Part shown: piece by piece, positions 7,834 through 12,698 of the stretch
Numbering within the stretch: position 1 is the first letter of the stretch
Layout: the number at the start of each line of letters is the position of its first letter
Assembly (NCBI GenBank): GCA_018714685.1
Contig: DVNC01000016.1
Location: 1-14,613 of the forward strand
DNA: 14,613 nucleotides
Origin: Scatocola faecipullorum
GTDB lineage: Bacteria; Pseudomonadota; Alphaproteobacteria; RF32; CAG-239
Direction: 5' to 3'
Notes under the pieces: model-generated
The model's input: only the letters and a program-made list of their open reading frames with translations
Told to the model about the DNA's origin: nothing
The model's database searches: none
Position numbers and translations under genes: made by a program

Positions 7834-8457
7834 ATGAAAACAAAATTCTTTTTGACAGGTCTGGTCATGGCCGCTGTCGTTTTCGTCTCTTGCGGACGCA
7901 GCAATCAATCCAAAGCCTCTTTGGATAAGGAAGAAACTTCGAAAGCAAGTGTAATGACTGTTCAAGACAACAAGCTGTTTATCAACTCTGATTTATATAA
8001 TATATCAGAGGAGCATGTGATTTTCAGTGCTCACGGGACACCGGGTGCAGACCCCTTGTTCGGTACTGATCATATTGATCATTACCGTACATTGTTTATT
8101 AAGGAAGATGGCGGTTTGACCGTCGGTTATGTGGTTAAGACGACCCGCGGCATAACTTTGCAGACTGGAAAAAGTTTTTATTTCTATAATGATTTATGTT
8201 TAAAAGAAAGAACCAGAGACTTGTATAACATTATCGGAATGGTTAAAAATGACGGAAGTCTGATTCCTATGAAAATCATGATTGACGGCAAGGACAACCA
8301 GATTATGCTGGAATGTAAAGGTGACGAAACGCTCACTTTCGTTCCCTTACGCGGCAATGATAAGGAAATGCAATATACGGTCCAAGAATTAAAGGACTAC
8401 TGCAATAAACACGGCTTAACCATTCATGCCGTTCCTTATCTGAAATTCTCCGATTAG
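7834..8457 (+). CDS. Predicted lipoprotein, tandem family copy 3, unknown function
   Basis: 207 residues from the ATG at 7834. A TTG three codons earlier is in frame but has no support. The signal MKTKFFLTGLVMAAVVFVS and a lipobox Cys nearly copy the leader of copy 1. The mature part has KSFYFYNDLCL, then NIIGMVKNDGSLIPMKIMID, the same order as in the other two copies, and ends in the polar stretch ELKDYCNKHGL. It is probably anchored in the outer or inner membrane facing the periplasm. There is no Shine-Dalgarno site. It lies 26 bases after copy 2 and is followed by a strong bidirectional terminator that closes the unit. Function unknown. Confidence 0.82.
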   Translation: MKTKFFLTGLVMAAVVFVSCGRSNQSKASLDKEETSKASVMTVQDNKLFINSDLYNISEEHVIFSAHGTPGADPLFGTDHIDHYRTLFIKEDGGLTVGYVVKTTRGITLQTGKSFYFYNDLCLKERTRDLYNIIGMVKNDGSLIPMKIMIDGKDNQIMLECKGDETLTFVPLRGNDKEMQYTVQELKDYCNKHGLTIHAVPYLKFSD

Positions 8458-8469
8458 CTGTTACAAACC

Positions 8470-8515
8470 AAAGAAAAACCCCTGCCGGTCAAACCGGACA
8501 GGGGTTTTTCTTTTT
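8470..8515. terminator. Bidirectional rho-independent terminator
   Basis: Arms AAAAACCCCTG-CCGG and CCGGACAGGGGTTTTT pair with one bulged base around a TCAAA loop. A T-rich tract follows on the plus strand and an A-rich tract precedes, so it can end both the lipoprotein unit and the minus-strand flavodiiron gene. Confidence 0.92.
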
Positions 8516-8522
8516 ACCGAAT

Positions 8523-9704
8523 CTATTTAGCTATCAGTTCTCTGACACGCTCTTTCAATTTTTCCAAGACATCGGATTTCGGCGTATATTTCTCTTCAAA
8601 CGGTTCAACCGTTGTCCAGCCGAGATCTTCATAAACCGCCTGAATTTGTTTGACAACGCCCGGTTTCCATCCATAAGAGCCAAAGCACATGGCCGTTTTG
8701 TTCTTCGGAGCCAGACCGTGCATATAGGTTACGAAACCGGCAACGCGCGGAAACAGCTGGTTATTTAATGTCGGATTGCCGATCACGACATATTTGGCAT
8801 CAAGGAAATCAACCATAACTTCAGAAACGTTTTTAACTGCAAGGCAGTGTTTAACCACCGGAATTCCGGCATCTTGGAAAACACTCATGGCCGCTTCCGC
8901 CATTTTAGCCGTTGCACCCCACATGGTATCGTAAACAATAACCGCCTTGCCTTCATTTTTGCCGCTTGCCCATTTGCAATAAGCATTAATAATGGCCGTA
9001 ACTTCTTCTTTTCCGGACCAGATACAGCCATGCGACGGGGCAATCATTTCAATATCAAGTCCGAGGCTTCCCGCCGTATCCAGAGCTTTTTCGGCCTGCA
9101 TGCCGTAAGGGAACAGAATATTGGCATAATAGCTTTTGGCTTCCTGCATGATGCAATCAAACGGCGCATCTTTAACAAACAAAGCGTCGCTGGCGTAGTG
9201 CTGACCGAAACCGTCATTGGAAAGCAGCAGTTTGTCTTCCTTAACATAAGTCATCATCGAATCCGGCCAGTGCAGCATCGGGGTGGTCATAAACTCAAGC
9301 GTCCGTTTGCCGATGTTCAGACTGTCACCGGTTTTGACAATATGATAATTCCAGCCTGCCGTATCAAAATGAGCTTCCAACGCCATTTTTCCGGCAGAGT
9401 TGGTGACAATCGTCGCCTGCGGCGCCAGTTTCATCAATTCGGGAATATTACCTGAGTGGTCCATTTCAACATGGTTGACGACAATATACTTAATCTTGCT
9501 GAAATCCGTCAGGCTTTGGATGCGGGCGATATTTTCATGAGAAAGATAATGTTTTACCCCGTCAACCAATGTGATATTATCGTCCATAATCAGATAAGAG
9601 TTGTAAGTTGAGCCGTGCGGCGTGCTGTAGCCGTGGAACTCGACCAGATTCCAGTCTTTAACCCCTACCCAATAAATGTCTTTTTTTATTTCGACAGCAT
9701 TCAT
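8523..9704 (-). CDS. Flavodiiron protein (A-type flavoprotein, O2/NO reductase)
   Basis: 393 residues with two domains. The N-terminal metallo-beta-lactamase-like diiron domain (about 1-250) shows the ligand set H78-x-E80-x-D82-H83, H145, D164 and H225 (motifs NHVEMDHSG, MLHWPDS, LSNDGFG, PSHGCIW). The C-terminal flavodoxin domain (about 252-393) has the FMN loop YDTMWGATAKMAEA and NPTLNNQLFP. There is no fused rubredoxin, so an external rubredoxin or similar donor is expected. The family reduces O2 to water or NO to N2O in the cytosol of anaerobes. The ATG at 9704 was chosen because AAGGAGA (9710-9716) lies 5 bases upstream and the protein begins MNAVEIKKDIYWVG, as in the family. The frame runs on to 9779, but that stretch covers the promoter. 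It diverges from perR-rubrerythrin. Confidence 0.95.
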   Translation of the reverse strand: MNAVEIKKDIYWVGVKDWNLVEFHGYSTPHGSTYNSYLIMDDNITLVDGVKHYLSHENIARIQSLTDFSKIKYIVVNHVEMDHSGNIPELMKLAPQATIVTNSAGKMALEAHFDTAGWNYHIVKTGDSLNIGKRTLEFMTTPMLHWPDSMMTYVKEDKLLLSNDGFGQHYASDALFVKDAPFDCIMQEAKSYYANILFPYGMQAEKALDTAGSLGLDIEMIAPSHGCIWSGKEEVTAIINAYCKWASGKNEGKAVIVYDTMWGATAKMAEAAMSVFQDAGIPVVKHCLAVKNVSEVMVDFLDAKYVVIGNPTLNNQLFPRVAGFVTYMHGLAPKNKTAMCFGSYGWKPGVVKQIQAVYEDLGWTTVEPFEEKYTPKSDVLEKLKERVRELIAK

Positions 9705-9750
9705 CTGTGTCTCCTTTTGCAAATTAACGGTTAATTTTATATTGCTTATA

Positions 9751-9779
9751 TACATAACCTCTAAAAAGGTGATTGACAA
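9751..9779 (-). promoter_or_regulatory. Promoter for the flavodiiron gene
   Basis: On the minus strand: -35 TTGTCA (9774-9779), 17-base spacer, -10 TATGTA (9751-9756). The predicted leader is about 40 bases. Its -35 overlaps the opposite-strand -35 of perR inside the near-palindrome TGATTGACAATCA (9770-9782). Confidence 0.65.
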
Positions 9780-9800
9780 TCAGAAAATTTAGGCTATAAA
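9773..9800 (+). promoter_or_regulatory. Promoter for perR-rubrerythrin
   Basis: -35 TTGACA (9773-9778, consensus), 16-base spacer, -10 TATAAA (9795-9800). Transcription should start near 9807, inside the Fur/PerR-type box. Confidence 0.8.
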
Positions 9801-9806
9801 CAAAAA

Positions 9807-9821
9807 CAATAATCATTATCA
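9807..9821. promoter_or_regulatory. Fur/PerR-type operator (7-1-7 inverted repeat)
   Basis: CAATAAT-C-ATTATCA. The right arm matches the TGATAAT-n-ATTATCA consensus fully and the left arm at 5 of 7 positions. It lies directly after the -10 of perR, where bound protein would block initiation. Autoregulation by the adjacent PerR-like protein is the simplest reading. Confidence 0.78.
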
Positions 9822-9839
9822 GTTTAAAGCAGGACGATT

Positions 9840-10220
9840 ATGAAATATTCCAAACAACGTGAACATATTCTCAAGACCTTACGGGAAAACGTTATTCATC
9901 CGACGGCGGATGAAATTTACGCACTTGCCCGCAAGGGAATGCCCTCGCTCAGTCTGGCAACGGTTTACCGTAACCTGAACCAGCTGGCGGAAAACGGCAT
10001 TATCCGCAGAATAGACGGGCTGGACGGTTCGGTTCACTTTGATCATAACTTGTGCAAGCATTATCATTTTATTTGCACAAAATGCAATAAAGTTTATGAT
10101 GTTGCTTATGACATCGCTCCTGATTTGGCAGATAAAGTTCTGGCTGAGACAGGATTATTCGTGGAAAGTTTTGACATTTCACTCAAAGGGATTTGTCCGA
10201 ACTGCAAGAAAAACAACTAA
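9840..10220 (+). CDS. perR: PerR-like peroxide-sensing Fur-family repressor
   Basis: 126 residues. Winged-helix DNA-binding half with HPTADEIY and SLATVYRNLNQL, then a dimerisation half with HYHFICTKC and GICPNCKK, the two CxxC pairs of the structural zinc site. The regulatory metal ligands of Bacillus PerR (H37, D85, H91, H93, D104) align with H20, D68, H74, H76 and D87 here. Asp at the last position favours a peroxide-sensing PerR over a Fur, which has Glu there. The short N-terminus MKYSKQREHILKTLRE resembles the clostridial-type PerR, so acquisition from a Firmicute-like source is possible (inference). With Fe(II) bound it should repress and be inactivated by H2O2 oxidation of the His ligands. 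It lies 26 bases before rubrerythrin in one unit and has a Fur-type box at its own promoter. The start is the first ATG, with a weak AGGA upstream. Confidence 0.88.
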   Translation: MKYSKQREHILKTLRENVIHPTADEIYALARKGMPSLSLATVYRNLNQLAENGIIRRIDGLDGSVHFDHNLCKHYHFICTKCNKVYDVAYDIAPDLADKVLAETGLFVESFDISLKGICPNCKKNN

Positions 10221-10246
10221 ACGTTCTAATTAAGGAGACTAAGACT

Positions 10247-10786
10247 ATGGAACTTAAAGGCTCGAAAACCGAAAAGAACTTAATGGATGCTTTTGCCGGC
10301 GAATCTATGGCCCGCAACAAATATACCTATTATGCTTCCAAGGCCAAGAAAGAAGGCTATAATATCATTGCCGACAAGTTTGAACAGACTGCAAACAATG
10401 AAAAAGAACATGCCAAACTGTGGTTCAAGCTGCTGCATGACGGTCAGGTTCCCGACACTATCACCAATCTGAAAGATGCTGCTGCCGGCGAAAATTATGA
10501 ATGGACCGATATGTATGACCGCATGGCTAAGGAAGCTCACGAAGAAGGCTTTACCAAAATCGCTTTTCTGTTTGAGTCCGTTGCCAAAATCGAAAAAGGC
10601 CACGAAGAAAGATACAATGCCCTGCTCAACTCTTTGGTTGAAGGTAAGATTTTTGAACGTCCGACCAAAGTTATTTGGGAATGCGCTAACTGCGGACACC
10701 GTGTCGAGAGCCCGAAAGCTCCTGAAAAATGCCCGGTTTGCGATCATCCGCAGGCTTATTTCTTCGAATTGCAGGAGCAGTTCTAG
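10247..10786 (+). CDS. rbr: Rubrerythrin
   Basis: 179 residues, typical for rubrerythrin. The N-terminal ferritin-like four-helix diiron domain (about 1-140) has LMDAFAGESMARNKYTYYA, NNEKEHAKLWF and VAKIEKGHEERYNAL, supplying the Glu/His ligands. The C-terminal rubredoxin-like domain (about 145-179) has WECANCGHR and CPVCDHPQAYF, with both CxxC pairs of the Fe(SCys)4 site. It reduces H2O2 to water in the cytosol using electrons that usually come through rubredoxin. The ATG at 10247 was chosen because AAGGAG (10232-10237) lies 9 bases upstream and MELKGSKTEKNL is the family N-terminus; the in-frame ATG at 10193 lies inside perR. It is co-transcribed with perR and probably repressed by it. A terminator follows. 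Confidence 0.97.
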   Translation: MELKGSKTEKNLMDAFAGESMARNKYTYYASKAKKEGYNIIADKFEQTANNEKEHAKLWFKLLHDGQVPDTITNLKDAAAGENYEWTDMYDRMAKEAHEEGFTKIAFLFESVAKIEKGHEERYNALLNSLVEGKIFERPTKVIWECANCGHRVESPKAPEKCPVCDHPQAYFFELQEQF

Positions 10787-10826
10787 CGGCAATTGCTGTT
10801 TAAGCAGCATATTTTGCAGAAGCTCG

Positions 10827-10848
10827 GAGGCCGCTTTACTGCGGTCTC
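10827..10848 (+). other. Hairpin downstream of rubrerythrin
   Basis: GAGGCCGC (10827-10834), TTTACT loop, GCGGTCTC (10841-10848), with one G-U pair. It has no T-run of its own and lies just before the true terminator. It may protect the mRNA end or be incidental. Confidence 0.4.
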
Positions 10849-10852
10849 TGAA

Positions 10853-10887
10853 AAAAACCGTTCAGATGCTGAGTCTGAACGGTTTTT
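10853..10887 (+). terminator. Rho-independent terminator of perR-rbr
   Basis: 14-base perfect arms AAAAACCGTTCAGA (10853-10866) and TCTGAACGGTTTTT (10874-10887) with loop TGCTGAG, then a T-rich tract. It is symmetric enough to work in both directions. Confidence 0.92.
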
Positions 10888-10899
10888 GTTTTTACAAAA

Positions 10900-10924
10900 A
10901 AAGCTCCGTGCAAGACGGAGCTTT
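10900..10924 (-). terminator. Rho-independent terminator of the cold-shock gene
   Basis: Read on the minus strand: AAAGCTCCGT, loop CTTGC, ACGGAGCTTT, then a further T-run. Perfect 10-base arms. It lies 19 bases past the cold-shock stop codon. Confidence 0.9.
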
Positions 10925-10943
10925 CTGCGGTAAAATGGTCTAA

Positions 10944-11150
10944 TTACTCGGCAACTTTTAATTCACCGGCAACAGTTTTGCCTCTTTCGCTCATTAATTC
11001 ATAGCTGATTTTAGCACCTTCATTTAAAGTTCTCATACCTGCTTTCTGAACTGCAGAAATATGTACGAAAATATCCTGACCGCCTTCATCGGGAGTGATG
11101 AAGCCATAACCTTTTTTGTTATTAAACCATTTTACTGTTCCTGTTGCCAT
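10944..11150 (-). CDS. CspA-family cold-shock protein
   Basis: 68 residues, a single cold-shock OB-fold domain. MATGTVKWFNNKKGYGFITP contains RNP-1 (KGYGFI) and DIFVHIS is RNP-2; GKTVAGELKV closes the barrel. These proteins bind single-stranded RNA and DNA and melt mRNA structure. Whether this copy is cold-induced cannot be told. The ATG at 11150 was chosen because AAAAGGA lies 8 bases upstream and the protein starts as the family does; an ATG six codons earlier overlaps that ribosome site. It diverges from a periplasmic-protein gene across about 200 AT-rich bases that hold inverted repeats and both promoters. Confidence 0.96.
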   Translation of the reverse strand: MATGTVKWFNNKKGYGFITPDEGGQDIFVHISAVQKAGMRTLNEGAKISYELMSERGKTVAGELKVAE

Positions 11151-11203
11151 TATCTTAATCCTTTTCACAAACAGGTTGATACGTTCGTTATAAATCCCAA
11201 AGG

Positions 11204-11209
11204 ATTATA
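11204..11209 (-). promoter_or_regulatory. Candidate -10 element for the cold-shock gene
   Basis: Minus-strand TATAAT, with only a weak -35 (TGGTTA) 17 bases upstream. It sits inside an imperfect inverted repeat: ATACGTT at 11179-11185 with AACGTAT at 11209-11215, and AATCC (11193-11197) with GGATT (11202-11206). The predicted leader is about 46 bases. Confidence 0.45.
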
Positions 11210-11240
11210 ACGTATTAATCCTAGTATAACCATTTTAATA

Positions 11241-11286
11241 TGCAAGAGATTTCTTTAATTGAAACTGAATATTTACATCTCTTGCA
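11241..11286. repeat. 10-base inverted repeat between divergent genes
   Basis: TGCAAGAGAT (11241-11250) and ATCTCTTGCA (11277-11286) are perfect complements with a 26-base AT-rich spacer. The right arm contains the -35 (TTGCAA) of the plus-strand promoter. It could be an operator for a dimeric regulator. Confidence 0.6.
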
Positions 11287-11309
11287 ATTCGGGCTTTCGT
11301 TATTATAAT
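11282..11309 (+). promoter_or_regulatory. Promoter for the CxxC periplasmic protein
   Basis: -35 TTGCAA (11282-11287), 16-base spacer, consensus -10 TATAAT (11304-11309). The predicted leader is about 38 bases and carries the AAAGGA ribosome site. Confidence 0.7.
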
Positions 11310-11353
11310 TAAAGTGTTTTGTTAGTTTCTGGTAAGTTTGGAAAGGAAAAATC

Positions 11354-11860
11354 ATGAAAAAATTACTTTACGGTGCAGCGCTTATTCTGCCTTTGGCGAT
11401 GGCTGCCGCCAATGCCGATGCCTTTTGGCACCGCGATGTTCACCATAACGCGGAAGCCAACGCCGCGACTGTCAACGAAGCCGGCAATCAGGCCGCCCAA
11501 CCGCAGCAAAAAGATATGAAACAAGGCAAACCCTGCAAAAAATGCGACAAGCATGACATGAAAGCAATGAAAAAAATGCAGAAGCGCAGTCCCGAACATT
11601 GGCTGGCCAAAGAAAACGCCGAGATTAACGAGGACTATAACGAAGCCGTTTACAAAATAGGCAAGACCTCCCTGCCCCAGGATGCCAAAGATTTGCTGCT
11701 TTCGCAAGCTCAGGCCAATAAAGAACTGGCGTTGAAACAGGCTAAAGAAAAAAGTGACCTGATGATGAAAAATATGGAAGCGAGGGAAAAATTTCGCGAC
11801 CAGATTATGCAGGAAAAAAGAAACCGCAAAGCCGTCCGCGAGATTGAGGATATTCTTTAA
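11354..11860 (+). CDS. Periplasmic helical protein with CxxC and His/Met-rich patch, unknown function
   Basis: 168 residues. A signal peptide with a likely cut after AANADA (residues 1-23), leaving FWHRDVHHN at the mature N-terminus. A low-complexity Ala/Asn/Gln stretch follows, then GKPCKKCDKHDMKAMKKMQK with a CxxC beside His and Met residues that could bind metal. The C-terminal half is charged and helical (ANKELALKQAKEKSDLMM, MEAREKFRDQIMQEKRN), probably coiled coil. It recalls small periplasmic stress or metal-handling helical proteins of the Spy/CpxP kind, but no LTxxQ motif is present, so I do not assign it there. It has its own promoter and AAAGGA at 6-base spacing. The terminator hairpin lies about 60 bases downstream. 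Confidence 0.8.
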   Translation: MKKLLYGAALILPLAMAAANADAFWHRDVHHNAEANAATVNEAGNQAAQPQQKDMKQGKPCKKCDKHDMKAMKKMQKRSPEHWLAKENAEINEDYNEAVYKIGKTSLPQDAKDLLLSQAQANKELALKQAKEKSDLMMKNMEAREKFRDQIMQEKRNRKAVREIEDIL

Positions 11861-11907
11861 AAAACCCGTTTCCGGCCCGGGTTATCGACTGCTGGCCTGA
11901 GAATGAC

Positions 11908-11936
11908 TTGCCTGTCAATAAAAAGTCTGGTAGAGT
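11908..11936 (+). promoter_or_regulatory. Weak candidate promoter for the pentapeptide gene
   Basis: -35 TTGCCT (11908-11913), 17-base spacer, -10 TAGAGT (11931-11936). Each element matches consensus at 4 of 6 positions. The -10 lies in the terminator loop, so promoter and terminator would share the same DNA. Confidence 0.35.
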
Positions 11937-11952
11937 TTACCGGACTTTTTTT
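11921..11952 (+). terminator. Rho-independent terminator before the pentapeptide gene
   Basis: AAAAGTCTGGT (11921-11931), loop AGAGTTT, ACCGGACTTTT (11939-11949), one G-U pair, then further T. It ends 10 bases before the next start codon. Confidence 0.82.
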
Positions 11953-11962
11953 GTGAGGAAAA

Positions 11963-12571
11963 ATGATTGAAAATCAGGAAATAGATTATTCCAAGCTGTC
12001 TGAAATTCTGGCCGAAACAGAAGAACCCGCGTTTTTCAAGTGCTTTTTCAACGGGACGGCTTTGCGCAGTCTGAAAGCGGAGAATGCCGTTTTTAACGAT
12101 TGCAAGATGTCTAACATTGATTTTTCTTATTCCGATTTTAACGGTGCCGTTTTCAGAAACTGTGATTTAAATAACTGTAATTTTAACGGCTGCCGGCTGT
12201 TTGATGCCAAGTTTGAAAACTGCAAACTTTCCGGCAGCGATTTTTCCGATACCAGCAATCTCAACTGTGAATTTGAGCAATGTCAGCTATGCTATTGTTT
12301 TATGCCCTGCTTTAACTTCAAGAAGCTGACGCTTCGCGAACTTAACTTTAACGGGGCGGAGCTGAACGACTGCGATTTCCGCGATACGATATGGGAAGAC
12401 TGCAGCATGCGGGAGGCGGTTATCCGCCAATGCCGGTTTAAGGGAGCCGATTTGCGCGGCTGCGATTTGGGCGGTCTGACATTTAGCGAAGCGGCCAACT
12501 TAAAGGGCGCTTACATTTCCAAAGCGCAGGCCAGCGACATTCTCGCTGCTCTGGCCATTACCGTTCTTTAA
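11963..12571 (+). CDS. Cys-rich pentapeptide-repeat protein
   Basis: 202 residues. Residues of the A(D/N)LxX type recur every five positions through most of the chain (FNDCKMSNIDFSYSDFNGAV, FRNCDLNNCNFNGCRLFDA, and again LNFNGAELNDCDFRD, RFKGADLRGCDLGG). This predicts a right-handed quadrilateral beta-helix. The tail GAYISKAQASDILAALAIT looks like the helical dimerisation tail of Qnr/MfpA-type proteins. Those relatives mimic DNA and protect gyrase, but most pentapeptide proteins have no known role and nothing here proves a gyrase link. It contains 15 Cys, many at equivalent repeat positions, which could stack along one face. No signal peptide, so probably cytosolic. GAGGAA precedes the ATG. 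It stands alone between a terminator and the proS promoter. Confidence 0.88.
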   Translation: MIENQEIDYSKLSEILAETEEPAFFKCFFNGTALRSLKAENAVFNDCKMSNIDFSYSDFNGAVFRNCDLNNCNFNGCRLFDAKFENCKLSGSDFSDTSNLNCEFEQCQLCYCFMPCFNFKKLTLRELNFNGAELNDCDFRDTIWEDCSMREAVIRQCRFKGADLRGCDLGGLTFSEAANLKGAYISKAQASDILAALAITVL

Positions 12572-12602
12572 GGCTTTACATTATCGTTTTATAAATAACC
12601 TC

Positions 12603-12631
12603 TTGGCAAACAGGCAAAAAGTGTTTATAGT
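12603..12631 (+). promoter_or_regulatory. Promoter for proS
   Basis: -35 TTGGCA (12603-12608), 17-base spacer, -10 TATAGT (12626-12631). The predicted leader is about 60 bases, GC-rich at first, and ends in an AAAAAAGGA ribosome site. Confidence 0.78.
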
Positions 12632-12698
12632 GGCGGCGTGCTTTCCGCATTGGGGCGGCGAGCCTTTAATTATGTCATATTAAAAAAGGAATATACTT

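Noticed and set aside
9705..9779. N-terminal extension of the flavodiiron protein to 9779
   Set aside because: The stretch carries the promoter and the AAGGAGA ribosome site, and the family N-terminus begins at the ATG at 9704.
10193..10246. Earlier rubrerythrin start inside perR
   Set aside because: The ATG at 10247 has a strong AAGGAG site and begins the conserved rubrerythrin sequence.
11863..11883. AACCCG/CGGGTT hairpin as terminator of the CxxC protein gene
   Set aside because: The stem is short and no T-run follows. The hairpin at 11921-11952 is a better terminator.
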